Positions 1-13,570 of a stretch of DNA of 64,000 bases are shown here, piece by piece (the first letter of the stretch is position 1; every line of letters starts with the position of its first letter). Location of the stretch: positions 2,170,001-2,234,000 of the forward strand of contig JAQJZZ010000015.1 of NCBI GenBank assembly GCA_030077755.1. Reading direction: 5' to 3'. Below the pieces are notes generated by a model. That model was not told the origin of the DNA. It saw only the letters and a program-made list of their open reading frames with translations, and ran no database searches. Origin of the DNA: Filosporella fistucella. Taxonomy: Eukaryota > Ascomycota > Leotiomycetes > Helotiales. Made by a program: the position numbers and the translations under genes.

Positions 1-154
1 ATTCGTGATTTGCACACTTCTTGTTCAGGTAAGTACTCGCATATAAGTATTCCAACTTTCTTTGTCACTGTTCTACAATCATTTCCTATATCCCCAACTT
101 TTCAGTTGACTCCTAACATTCTTCCAGCAAGCAGCCTAGTAAAAGCCGCTCACC

Positions 155-615
155 ATGTCTTCTTTAGATCCAGGTCATCTCGTTTCCTCGTGACCAAGCG
201 ACCAGAACTTTCCTTCGAGGAATTCAAAGTAGCTTATGAAAAGCATATCCGAATCGCTACTCCAGTCCTACTGAAGTACGGTGCTACCAACTACTCAGTA
301 GTACGTACCTCCAGTCGCTATCGTCCAATGATCCTCTCTAAATAGATTCAGGTCTTCAATGCTCCTTGCCTGCGTCCAAAATTGCAAGCTGGGACCTCAC
401 TTGAGGCAGCTGCCGTCGAAGCACTGTCCCCTCCCTGCGATGCAATTACAACGATCAAGTTTAGAGATAGCAAGGAGTTCAACCATATCTGGCAAGGGAC
501 AGAGCAGAGAGATGTTCTGGGACCGGATGCATCGACTTTTATAGATGATGAGAAGATGAAATTTGGATTATGGGAAGAAGTCCGGGGGATTGAGGAGGGA
601 AAGTCTTCGGTTTGA
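155..615 (+). CDS. EthD-domain protein, 5' reading frame broken
   Basis: Predicted small dimeric alpha/beta-barrel protein of the EthD family (PF07110). The family occurs in ring-opening and decarboxylation pathways, and most fungal members have no assigned reaction. The conserved block starting VTKRPELSFEEF (about 190-230) and the segment with HIWQGTEQRD support the call. An intron at 301-351 (GTACGT to TTCAG) joins GTA to GTC in frame. Exon 2 is 352-615. The start ATG at 155 gives MSSLDPGHLVSS and then a stop, while the conserved domain lies in another frame from about 185 on. One base is missing near 183-190 relative to an intact gene. An upstream 5'UTR intron (about 30-127, GTAAGT to TTCCAG) is likely. 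If real, the frameshift inactivates the gene; it may also be a sequence error. A start in an exon before the window is less likely. Confidence 0.6.
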
Positions 616-789
616 TTATCAATTGCGCTACTCCAGATGATGGGAACCATGGGGAGACATTCCCCAATCATGAATGGCGATTATAAACTTCAAGTATTGG
701 ATTGCAATAAATCTAATTTCCACAAGCATGATTAAAAGTGCTATTCACAAGCAGGTGCCACCACAATTCTAAAATGCAAGATGTGAAAT

Positions 790-1617
790 CTATTGTAGAG
801 GATTCTTTGACCATGAGTACTTTGAGTCATTCTGAAAGTACAAATTTACACCGTCCTCTATCTTTCCCATATCCATTCCACGAGTTGCAAAGAAAACTTG
901 GAAAATCGTTCTGAAAAGAGATTTCTCATGATTTCCGGTCTCTACACCTTGGAAGACTATGAAGGGGTCGCCCACATTTTCCAGTCCATACATCCACTTG
1001 AGGTGTGTTGCTTGCAAAGACCACCGTTCTTGTAATGCTTCGTGTGTGTGTCACCTTGACACCAGTTAGCTATTGTTTGAAGCCCATGAACTTGATTGCT
1101 TACAATCATCCATCAACTGGTAGAGGATATCAACACATTCTTGGGTCTTCGGAATGCTCCACTCTCGCTTCGGCTCACAACCGGTCTGATCCTTCGAATA
1201 TTTTGCATACAGCCAGACACGTCTAACTCCTGATCCTATGCAAGTATCTCCATGTCCCCACCAACCATTCGCGTTGCGGATGTTGGTTGGCTCGCAAAAG
1301 TTGTTGTCTCCATCGAAGTAGAATTTGTCACCGGCAGATCCATTGTCCTGATCAGGATAGAGTGAGTACACTGGGCTGTCTTCTCCGCACAGATGTTCGA
1401 TTGAAAAGATTCTGTGAATTATTTGTCAAGATCCTGTACTTTCAGAAAGATAAAGCGAAACATACCCTGTATTTCGTGGGAAACTGTAGTCACCACCTGG
1501 GCCAGTCGTACCAAAGCTAGTCTTTTCTCCGATTGGGCCTGAATCGAATGGCACAGCCGACGAGATGGTCGTCTGGATGACCCCAAAGAGCAAGCAAAAG
1601 GCGGAATATACCTTCAT
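790..1617 (-). CDS. Secreted protein, three predicted exons
   Basis: Not a family I can name. The start ATG is at 1617 on the minus strand, followed by a clear signal peptide of about 20 residues (MKVYSAFCLLFGVIQTTISS). Exon 1 is 1466-1617 and exon 2 is 1104-1411. The join across the 45-base intron (GTATGT to TTCACAG) keeps frame. Exon 2 carries several cysteines and the motif GWWGHGDTCIG, which suggests a disulfide-stabilised extracellular protein. A third exon 790-1010 keeps frame if the GTAAGC donor at 1103 is used with an AAG acceptor, giving about 226 residues. Without it the frame stops at 1066 and the product has 165 residues. The terminal exon is the weakest part of the model. No TATA or operator was recognised. 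Confidence 0.55.
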
Positions 1618-1907
1618 TGTGTCTGATCTTTGTGTCAATCTTCGATGCCAATTTTGAAAGTAAACCGCCTTGTGCAAATCGCAAAGCATCTGGAAAGCGG
1701 AGGTATTGTTGATGAATTTGACTGGCTACAGCCCTGAAGGTTCCTCACTCGAAGATCTTGCAGTCCGCAAGAAGGTGAAATTAGAGGACTGAAATCTTCG
1801 TGCCAAAATAGGTCCGTCGTCGTGTTGGTTGACCCTGGCTCGGCAGGCTGCAGAGAAAACGTTTGACAGTCAGTTCCTATCTTCCATCGTCAACACCCCT
1901 CAGGCCA

Positions 1908-2281
1908 ATGCTAAGCAACGACAAAGAGTCGATACCGATTGAAAGGGCGACTCTTGACATTGAAGAGGATGATGAGATAGACTGTCCTCCTGCAAAGACA
2001 AGCCGCGGAGAGGAGAACTGCCTTGGTGATGTAAGGATCCCTTCATCATTACACAAAGCAGATTTTAAAGGTCTCTTAGATCACAGGTTTCCAATGTCAA
2101 CCCGCGGGCAGAATGCAAGTTTGTTCTCGCTGTCCAATCTGAACATTCGACTGTGAAGATCCGTTACGTGTGGGAATCGATAACAAATGCCCCACTGCCT
2201 CTCTCCTTGATTGTGAATGCGGAATTCTATCCGTCAGCCCTATTCCATTGCTGCTCAAACCAACCTCCGCCTAAAATTTGA
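1908..2281 (+). CDS. Small hypothetical protein, two exons
   Basis: No family recognised. ATG at 1908 opens exon 1 (1908-2030, 41 codons, acidic middle part). An intron at 2031-2086 begins GTAAGG and ends CACAG, and exon 2 runs 2087-2281 to a TGA. The two exons join in phase 0 and give about 105 residues without signal peptide or membrane segment. Support is only the open frame, the good splice sites and the ATG after a pyrimidine-rich stretch. It is transcribed away from the secreted-protein gene at 790-1617, so the 290 bases between them could be a shared promoter. A chance ORF is possible. Confidence 0.35.
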
Positions 2282-4100
2282 TCACATTATATAGAAGAGG
2301 GACTAGGGGAGATGGAGAGGGAAAGAAATCTGGACGAAATATATAGGCGAAAGGACTGGCAACTTAGTGACAGTCTGGACAACTCGACTGTCGATTTCTC
2401 CAAGGAATATGGCGGCGCTTCATGACTTCACTTGCTGATAAAACCATTTCATTATTTCACCATGGGTTGGGTGTCTCACTTTCCCGAAATTCTGAGCACA
2501 AATATACACAGAATCTGGACTAATAAGTAGTATGGAATCGAGTATCAACGTTACAGGTCACATATGGCATGAAACACGGCGGGGGTATTCAAAAATAGAA
2601 GCTGAGCAGCAGAATGGTCGATGGGAAAAGAAATTACAGTCATAAATGATATGTAGAAAACATGTTCTTTATCTAACTTCGAAGCTATTACCTGAACTTT
2701 CCATACACAAATGCTTGAGAGTTTCCATTCGAGTGTACTGACTACTATCCAGCAAATTCTTAATTGGTTAGAAATAGGTCAGAAAGGGGTTATGCAAAGA
2801 AATTTGATCCGGAAAGTCATGGCATCAAATTCCAAGATAAGTAAATTGAAGCTCAGGTGCCAAAGTGAGAAATCTATGGTGTTGTTCCTCCCTGCCAGAT
2901 CTCTGTCAAACACTACAATTTTGCAAAAATATGAATTCTCAGTACATTGTTCACCTAAATGCAGGCTTCAAAAGAAAAAACATCTCAATATCCTTCTTTT
3001 GTCGATCCCCTTTAGCTCTCAACTTCCATGCATCATTAGAGAAGAGTGACTTTTATAGCACCCGTATCGTTCCTGCCTCACTCACTCCTCCAACAATGCT
3101 CCTTCCCGTCTAATTTTTATTCACCATGTCATCTAACTCCTTTTCACTTATTCATTCACTGCGCTAAAATCGACTCTTTCTCCCCTTCATTTCCTTCCCT
3201 TCCCTTTTCCATCTGTCCAACTTCCTCTCCCTCAAATCTATTACCTATAAAATGCAGCGGACACTCTATTAATTTAATATCCTCTCATCAACAACAAGGC
3301 AGCACTAACCAAAAAGCGGGCAAGTCGTGGCTAAATATCAGAATATACTCGATTAGTAGTTGGTGCCACGATCTCGGAATGTTAGCCAATCCATGGAGTA
3401 TCATGCCAAACGCGTAGAAGATTGCATGGACTCGATAGAATGAAAAATAAAGGAATATATAGCAGCTGCTGAGTTAACGACAATAGTAGTAGGGCTATTA
3501 TCATCCCCCCCCAACTGGCGTCGTCTCTGAATCCCGCACGCACCCATTAAGGCCTCTCCCTCTGTTGCCTATCAGCTCGGACTATATCCAGCTTCAAGCT
3601 GAATTTGTATTTCCACTATCCTTACACAAGTACTCTCTCCACCCCATTACCTACGCCCGCTATGTTTGCACAAGCTTATGCTTTTCCGGTGTCGGTCTGT
3701 TGATGTATGATATGTGCCTCATCTGTAATCACCCGATTTATACTTGCCATGATGAGAAGCCAGGGAAAGAGCAGGAGAATTCATGTTCGCCATTCTATTC
3801 TGATATATGGTTTGCTCAAGCGGTTCACTTTATCAGGCTCAATTCCTCGACCTTTTGCCACTTCTCACTCTTCCTTGCCCAGAAGTTCTCGCCATCACCC
3901 AATTTGCGGTAATTTTCGCCCTCTCTTATCTCTTCACTTCCTCTTTCACCATACCCATACCTTCCCGCGTACCTCTCCCCTTCTATTTCTCCTGCCCCTC
4001 CTCTTCCCTCCACTTCCGCATCTCTCTCTATAAGAACCAGCCATTCTCCCTTCTACAAATCACGACAACCAGTTAAGATTGTGACCACTCCCACGGAGAG
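2282..4100. other. Long non-coding stretch, CT-rich in its second half
   Basis: No convincing gene on either strand. From about 3040 to 4080 the plus strand is strongly pyrimidine-rich, as in promoters of highly expressed fungal genes. The small ORFs here (for example 3046-3417 and 3565-3912) are low-complexity translations of that tract. A run of eight to nine C lies near 3507. Confidence 0.6.
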
Positions 4101-4482
4101 ATGCCACCGCCGAAGATTGGCCTGCCATGGAACGGAAGCTTAGGTGGGTGTTGAAGCAATCCACTGGTGACAGATTTCTTAGATAAGTAGATTTGCGACT
4201 GTGTGGAGGGTTGCGATGAAGTGCATCCAGGGTTTTATTTCAGCCAAAAAAGGGATTTTCGATTTTAGGTTTCAAATCTCCACTCTCACCGCCGCTTATG
4301 AACCTACTGTTGTCGTCGTCGATCTCCCACCGTCAAAGCCTCTCCCCATCATCCTCCCCCGCCAGCGATTTCTGTCCCATCCACTTGTGTTAGGAACGCT
4401 CTGCCGATTGTCATGCCTAATTTTACACCTACCTTGTCTCTCTATCTTGCAGAGTCACAACTTCCAAATCTCCACCCCCTGA
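4101..4482 (+). CDS. Doubtful short spliced ORF after the CT-rich tract
   Basis: ATG at 4101 follows a CT-rich tract and a CAACCAG-like leader. Exon 1 (4101-4143) encodes about 14 residues beginning MPPPKIGLPWNGSL. A donor GTGGGT at 4144 and an acceptor TTTCAG ending at 4243 join it in frame to 4244-4482. The product is about 93 residues and matches no family I know. The downstream part also contains a possible intron (GTTAGG near 4389 to TTGCAG near 4451). The position right behind a strong promoter-like tract is the main reason to list it. It could equally be a non-coding transcript or a leader. Confidence 0.22.
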
Positions 4483-4896
4483 GTTCCTGGACAAGGTCAC
4501 CACACCAGTTAGCGCTCCACTGCTGAACAGTCTGTTTCGACACAATTCAATCCAGCAGTGGACTGCAGAGTTCTATCTATCTATAGAGGATATAAGATTA
4601 GGGAATGGAGCCAAATACTGCGAGATTCGCTTCTTTCTTCTTACATGTGGCAGGAAGGTAAGAAGGAGGAGCGGCTCGATGAGATGAGTTGGAAGTCGAA
4701 GAAAATGTGAAAAAGAGCACTTAAAGTTCAACCTACGGAAAACGATTATTAGGTAAGGCGGCAACATCTCGAGCAAAAGCGAAAGAGGAAATATGTCAAA
4801 GAATAAGAAATTCATATATTCATCTAAAAGATATCCTCCCTGCACCCACTTTTTGCAAAACCTCATATCATCACTCTCACATCCTCCTCCAAACGT
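4483..4896. other. Downstream region of the isomerase gene
   Basis: About 410 bases. It holds the presumed 3' untranslated region of the minus-strand isomerase gene, and no supported gene was seen. Confidence 0.5.
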
Positions 4897-6642
<1,746 letters not shown>

Positions 6643-7900
6643 TTTGAGGATGATTTGTGTGTTGTTTTGATTGGGACGGTATTCGCTTTATGTAGATTGA
6701 ATGCGGAGATATGTTCAACGATTTGCTTTTTCTGTACCTGCGTCTCCGGAGAAGTTGAATTTTGGAGCGACGGTGAGGTTTCGCAAAATTTATATCTACA
6801 AAGTGTCACCTGTCAGTGAATTCTCTGCTCAATTCCGGTCCGATTGCTTTCTTGTGTATTTCACAACAAAAGCTGGACGACGAGAAGCGGGGCACCATCA
6901 TGCCACTATCTAGCTCTTCCGTTTGGCTACACCACCGGACATGAGAAAATGGCCACACTTACCCTTCAATTGAATTATTCCTGATGGCTGCACAACGCTG
7001 CAAAATGGATTGGGAGCCTGTTGATGGAGGAGTTGCAGAGGGCAGTGTTGTTATTGAGGTCAAATCGCTTATGACGTTTTCCCACCAAAATGCTCATCCC
7101 ACCTCTAGCGTCCACGTTTTGCTTCTCCCCGAGACACCCGCGGCCTAGACCACGACGATGACTGAGCAACCTACATAAAGCTTCTCCAAGGAGGTAAAAA
7201 ATTCCACAAGCAGTAAATCCATTACCCAATTGTTTGGTCTCTCGTGTATTGGAAGGCTGCTTTGGCGGGCTGTAATCATATGTGCTGGTTTATGTTATCT
7301 CCGATCATACTGCGGGGTACTAGCATGCAATTTTAACAGCTCCGGAATTCTGAGACATTTCTTTTTGAGGAAATTTAAGCAAGTCAACTCCAAATGAGTG
7401 TATTCCACAGAACAGGGTGAGAACATCCTGAACTGACGGGCATAAAATTGTATAAACAAAAGTCGCCCGTCTGAGCACCGTTTCTCTTTAGAGGACCGCC
7501 AACGACTCTGGATTCAGAGGAGCTGTTGGAAGCACGATATTAGGAAGGACATTTTTTGGGAAATATTGATTCCACCGCGACCCACTTCAAATGCTGATGG
7601 CAAAGAGTCGGTCTTGAGGCAGTTCGAGTAGTATATCATCATGAAATCAGAGCAGATCTATGATTTTGTCCTATGCAGCTACATACCATCACGAACCCAA
7701 CCGTTCGTCGCCACAACCAAATTCCAATCCTCAACGCCACGATGAATCATTGAAAACTCGCTCCACGGCATCTGTGCATCCCGAGCTTTCACTGCACCTT
7801 AGCCTCAGTCTAGTCGATCTGGTATCTGGAGAGCATGCTGAAGCTATCATGAAAAGAACCAGGGTTGTGATTCTACCAGGACCCGTATTCCCATAACACC
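6643..7900. other. Intergenic region: pgi1 promoter and ypk1 3' region
   Basis: About 1.26 kb between two minus-strand genes. No supported ORF. The part next to 6643 must hold the isomerase promoter and leader. Confidence 0.55.
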
Positions 7901-10075
7901 CTATCTGTCACGCACGCTTGAAAGAGCAGAACCATCTGCAATACTTCCTCCACCATCTCCCAATCCTGCCACTGGCCGGTTGTAGCTGAAACCTGAAAAT
8001 GGTTCTTGCATTGTAGATGATAGAGTCGGTCCATCAACATAAGAGTCGGTTGCAGGTTCATTGGTAAATTCCTTATCGAAGTTACCAGTATCAAGGGCAT
8101 CAGTCTAAAAAACATTAGTATCACTAACATCGTAACACATACTCACATCAAGTGAACTTACTACACTGGGTTTGAATGTAGGCTCGTATTTCCGCTGAAG
8201 AAGCTTTCGCCAATCAATACTGTGGAAGAATGGGTGCGCCTTGATTTCCGAAGCACCATTGGCACCTAATCGTTGATCTGGTTTTCGGTTGAGAAGTTTG
8301 GTCAACAGATCCTTCGCACTAGGAGGTACAATCTCGCTGCTTGGGAAGTGAAGTGGCTCCGACAAGATCTTTCGATACATCTCATTGGTATTCTCGTCAT
8401 AGAAGGGTGGGAGACCTGTCAACATCTCATAGAGAAGGACACCAAGGGTCCACCAATCGACTGTCTTTGTGTATCCCTGACCAAGTAGCAGCTCGGGAGC
8501 CAGGTACTCAGGTGTTCCACAGAAAGTGTTTGTGCGATCTTCATCCTTCATATCCAATTTACACAAGCCGAAATCGCAAAGAGCTATATGACCAGAGTAA
8601 TCCAAAAGAATGTTCTCCGGTTTCAAATCACGGTAGATGACATTGAAGCCGTGCAAGCATTCCAGAGCGCAAAGCAGCTCCGCCGTATAAAATCGCGACC
8701 TGTTGATGTCGAATCGTTGTTCTTTTTGGAGGTGATGAAACAGTTCTCCGCCATTAACGAAGGCCAGAACGAAGTAAAGCTTTTCAGGTGATTGGAAAGT
8801 AAATTTGAGAGGTACAATAAAGGGGTTGTTGATTTGCGCAAGAACGGAACGCTCTGCCAAAGTATGTGCAACTTCTGATCGGGAGATGATATGAGCTTTT
8901 CGAATAGTCTTCAAGGCGTAGATTCGATTGGTGTCCTTCTTTCTCACTTGCATGACCTTTCCAAAACTACCCTTTCCAACGACCTTTAGCAGATCGAAAT
9001 CTTCAATCTTCAAGGAGCGTGATCGATTTTCGACATATTGGACGCCAATTCGGATTTTCCCAGTTCCGTATTGTACATCTAGCCACTCGGGTCCAGACTG
9101 GCCCATTGCTTTCTCGTTCTTCTCCCACTCGATAGCAGCCTTCTCTCTGTCCTTTTTGCTCAACTTTGGATCCTCTACATATGTGTGCTTTTCTTCAAAA
9201 CGGGGATTGATTCGCGCAACACCCAAGAAGATATCCTGAGTTCTTCCAGAACCAGGAGCGGCATTTGGATTTCGAAGGTAGAGATGAATGGCAAGTTCAG
9301 TTACTCGTGAGACATCGAACTTGTACTGTGTGTTATCACCAGCCCACAATGGGTTCTCGGGTGTTCCTGATACAGCATTGACGAAAACTTGGAGTTTATC
9401 GAAATCGAGGAGAGCGTAGGGCAGGTATTTGGATGAATAACGTCCATGATTCAAGGGGATTCCCCCAAATTGACCTCCGGAGGTTTGTGGTCTCGAATTG
9501 CCAGCATATGAACTTGATATTCCTTGCTGGGACGAGCCTGGTCTGACGGAGCCTGCCACGCCAAACCCATTTCCTTGCGAGAGCGAGTTTTGGTTGTGTG
9601 AATTGAAAAGCGATTTGTATTGATCGGGAGGGGAAAATCCGACTGCTTCGTGTAATGTAACAATCAAGATTCCGGGTCGAGGTTGGGCAGGAGGTTGAGT
9701 AGCTATAACTTCGGACGCGGCTATACAGTCAGTCTTGTACGACAAACATAGCTCCGACCTCATACCTATGCCATTGTCATTCGTAGAGGCACTGCTTGCT
9801 ATGCTTGCCTTTTCACTAGCTGTATCTGCGGTAATTGTAGATGTCGAGGTAGAGCGGGAAAAGGTACTGGCAAGAGGCCCAAGGTGGGTTTCCTTGAGCT
9901 CTGGTCAAAAGTTAGTGATTGCAGACAATAGAGTATATGTAATGGTCAACATGAATGAAGTTGGATGTCTCAATCACAACCTTGGCCGCGGGTGGCTGAG
10001 CTCTTCCAAAAGCGCATTGCAACCCTTTCCACGAGTCTACTTACTCTTGCTGAGGTTCCAAGACTTGCTTGACAT
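7901..10075 (-). CDS. ypk1: AGC protein kinase, Ypk1/YpkA type
   Basis: Ser/Thr kinase of the Ypk branch, by family knowledge the TORC2 target that controls plasma-membrane sphingolipid and lipid-flippase regulation. Four exons: 10045-10075, 9766-9900, 8147-9720 and 7901-8104; total 1944 bases, 647 residues. The N-terminal MSSKSWNLSKKLKETHLGPL and the PGILIVTLHEA C2-like region are typical. The kinase core shows GKGSFGKV, ALK, YRDLKPEN, CDFGLC and the activation loop NTFCGTPEYLAPE with the PDK1-site Thr. The last exon gives the turn-motif region and the hydrophobic motif FSGFSY, both needed for TORC2 control. The first exon encodes only ten residues, but the join keeps frame across both 5' introns. 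It is divergent from ada2. Sch9 is the main alternative, but the N-terminus and length favour Ypk. Confidence 0.94.
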
Positions 10076-11309
10076 GATCTTGAATGCGTGTGGTGATGAA
10101 AGGATGTTTAGGAGGTGATAAGGTGTTGATGTGGTAATCGATCGTGTAGTTCACGCTGCCGCAGTGCGGTGAACCAGGTTTCTAGGCGACCTGCCCCGCC
10201 AAAGACAGTCCGGGCCGGAATGAGGGGAATAATCGATCAACGACGGTGGTTTTGGTATGGCAGGACGATATGTGAGTCTGCGTATGGTCCAGGATAGAGA
10301 GATCGCAGTGTATGTTTTTGAAAGGATTGAAGGAGGCAAAGGAGAGTTGGTGTATCATCCAGGTGTTGAAGAGTGGCTCAGCTCTGCCCAGATGGAATTC
10401 AAGGGTCTCGCTCGGCCGGAATTAAGGTGCAGATTGGGGTCACGTGTATCCACGAATACGATCTTGGAAGGTCGATTAGAGGTGGCTATGCTAAGAAGAT
10501 AGCTATTTAGAGAAAATGAATTTTGAGAGAGAGAAAGAATTTTGCTTTTAAATCAGCGTTTCGATTTTGAAGTGACTTTATTGGGTTGGTAATGAATTCT
10601 CAAACCTTGAAACTCTTGGGCGGAGCAGTACGTATTTGTAAACGTTTAACATACCCACGTAATCGGAAAGATACTGCTATTACTACACGAGTTGCCTAGC
10701 TAATAGCAAGGATACGAAGTTTCATTTTCTCCTTATTAGACTACAAATTTTGAATATTCCTCGTCCTTTCATGTTCACCCTCATTTCGAAATGCACAATG
10801 GAGCTGGGGTAGCTACGAACAGTTACAGCTATATTTGGATCCGACAGTGGGCACACAGGGAGATTTCAGCGGATTTGGCATTTATTTTCGCGATGCGAGA
10901 ACTTGAATCCCCTTGTAGAACACCGATAAATGATACACAGGTCATTAGTATCAACTCATCCAAATAGGTTTGGTCTTGCATTATGCTTTTAGTACCTGTA
11001 CACCTTTGTTGTTAAAACCGAGTTCTTCAAATCTCCATCATCCCCATCTCTCAGCCAAGAACTAGATCTCGCTTAAATACCGCTTCGACAATCTGGGTTT
11101 AGCGGATACATAACCACTCCTGACCAGATCGATGTCATCTCAGGGACCAAGTTATCAACAGACCGAGCCGGGACATCACCAACTACGAGAAGATTGTATG
11201 ACAGTGCCGAGCGTGGCCGAACAATCTGCGGAGAGGTCGGTTCTGCTTTGGGGATCGTGGCTACGATATTCCCCATTCTATTGAGGTGGGCGCATAGACC
11301 ATCTCCGTC
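10076..11309. promoter_or_regulatory. Divergent promoter region between ypk1 and ada2
   Basis: About 1.2 kb separates the two start codons, which point away from each other. A CACGTG palindrome (bHLH-type site) lies at 10441-10446. The open frame 10257-10502 has no recognisable similarity and looks like chance. Apart from these I see nothing. Confidence 0.45.
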
Positions 11310-12903
11310 ATGGGCGTAATCAGGAAGAAAACCGCCCAAAGGGGCAGTGAAGGGGGCGTGAAGTATGTCTGCGATGTCTGTTCTGCAGATATTACATCTA
11401 CAGTATGTCCGGATTCTGTGATACCGTTGAATACGCGTCTGACAGCCACAGGTCCGGATTCGATGCGCCGACAGGACATGCAACGAATATGACCTTTGCG
11501 TTCTCTGCTTCACAAATGGCGAGTCCTCACATAACCACCAACCTGCTACACATCCTTTTCAAGTCATCGAACAGAACTCCGTACCAATATATGACAAGAA
11601 TTGGGGTGCGGATGAGGAACTTCTGCTGCTGGAGGGTGCCGAGATATATGGCCTCGGATCATGGGCAGACATTGCAGACCACATCGGAGGGTATCGGAAT
11701 AAGGACGAAGTTAGGGCTCACTACCAAAAGATATACCTGGACAGCCCCAACTTCCCATTGCCTCTCAGGGCCAGTCCGAATGATATGACATTGTTGAATG
11801 AAGTACCCCGAGATGACTTCCAGGCTCGCAAAAAGCGGAGGATAGAGGACAGGAAAGAGTCAGCTAAGAACGCTGCACCAGCTACGCCGAAGAAGAAGCC
11901 AACAGCCAGTGTACCGGCTTGTCATGAGGTTCAAGGGTATATGCCTGGACGATTGGAATTCGAGACGGAGTATGCCAACGAGGCTGAAGAAGCAGTTCAA
12001 CTTATGCAATTCGATCCTGGAGATGGCATTAATCCTCGAACTGGCGAGATGGAGCCGGAAATGGAACTCAAGATGACAGTTATGGATATATATAATACTC
12101 GCCTGACACAGCGTGCGGAGCGTAAGAAAGTTATCTTCGAACACAATCTGCTTGAGTATCGGAAGAACGCCGCAGCAGATAAAAAGCGCACGAAAGAAGA
12201 ACGCGATCTTCTCAACAAGGCGAAGCCGTTTGCTCGGATGATGAACCATGACGATTTCAAAGAGTTCTGTGACGGTCTTATTGAAGAACTCAATCTGCGG
12301 CAAGCCGTGGCACAACTACAGGATTGGCGAACTATGAAGATAGGAAATCTGAAGGAAGGAGAGAAATATGAACAGGACAAGATTGCGAGGGCGCAAAAGG
12401 CACAACCTATGGGATCTCTGGATAGGGAAAGATTCGCTAGCTCTCAACGCGCTAAGGCACCGCCTGTCATCGAAACTCCCTCTGGTGCGGCCGCTTTTGT
12501 TGCGCCTGATCTCACCATCTTACCATTGCAAGATGCTTCTACCGCGGCGCAGAACAAGGTTCCCGATAAGGTGCTTACAAATGGGCACACAAATGGTACA
12601 GCTACGCCAGCGAAGCAGAAATACTCAATTTCGCCCCTCACAGGCGTTTCGCCTATCTCGTTTGCTCAGGAGAACGTGCCCGATGCTCATCTTCTTACCA
12701 GAGAGGAGGTAGAGTTGTGTGAGAAGACTCGACTTCATCCAAAACCATACCTTGTGATCAAAGAATCTATCATGAAAGAAGCATTGAAAGGCAATGGACT
12801 GCTGAAGAAGAAGCAAGTCAAGGAGATTGCGAGAATAGAAGGCCAGAAGGGCGGCCGGTTATTTGATTTCTTCGTTGCACATGGTTGGCTTGGTAAAGCA
12901 TAG
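11310..12903 (+). CDS. ada2: SAGA transcriptional adaptor Ada2
   Basis: Subunit of the SAGA histone acetyltransferase complex, where Ada2 binds and stimulates Gcn5. Two exons: 11310-11402 and 11452-12903, with a 49-base intron, 514 residues, normal for the family. Domains in order: ZZ-type zinc finger at about 20-70 (CDVC, CADRTC, CVLC, with HNH afterwards; the intron cuts the finger), SANT/Myb domain at about 85-135 ([21 protein letters not shown]), a long charged middle part with many Lys and Glu, a Thr/Pro-rich linker, and a C-terminal SWIRM domain ending [17 protein letters not shown]. The start at 11310 is chosen because it precedes the finger directly and the exon is exactly 31 codons. 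The gene is complete. Confidence 0.96.
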
Positions 12904-13570
12904 GGACGGCGCATCTCATTTTGATGTTGATGTGTGTGGAGTTTGTAATTATGGTCGGCTTTGCTTGTCAGGGTACCGGAAATCCTACCGGAGCTGGGAT
13001 GATAGTGTGGGAGTTTGGCTTTGCTTGGCACGAAACGGTCCCACGGGACTGGACACAGGCGCGTTGTTTTTAGAGTGGCGATGCGGCTCCTTAGAGGAAT
13101 CAATTACATACAAAATTCTGACACCGAAGTGCGGCATTGTATGAGTGCAAGATATCGAATGTGGCGTGTTGATAGGTGAATCTCGGGCTCGCTTCGCTTT
13201 GATGTTCCAGATTTAAGCTTAAGTCTTGGTCAAACGACAAGTGTCAAGGTATCTAGAGGAAACAAAATTCCAAGTATCTTATCTGTTAGAGTTTTGATGT
13301 ATGAACACTGTTCGTGGCTTAGCTTTCTCCTTCAAGAATGGTGGAGACGACCTCCAGCTTGGCTCAGATGCGCTTGAAACAAATGTCTCAAGCTCATATA
13401 CTGGGCTATATTCTGCCCTTTTGAATGCAAGTGTGAGCGCAAGCAAGTGCACACTCCATAAGTTCTCCAGATCTGTCTGTCATTTTGGATGTCACTATTT
13501 CTCCATGGGGGGATAATCAACTCATCGACTAAGTTTCGGAGTGCCCGCTGCCATCTCGTTTATCACCAAG
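12904..13570. other. Intergenic region between ada2 and the acyltransferase gene
   Basis: About 670 bases with no supported gene. It holds the ada2 3' region and the presumed promoter of the plus-strand gene that follows. Confidence 0.5.

Noticed and set aside
10257..10502. 81-codon plus-strand ORF between ypk1 and ada2
   Set aside because: No domain, no splice support, and it lies in a divergent promoter.
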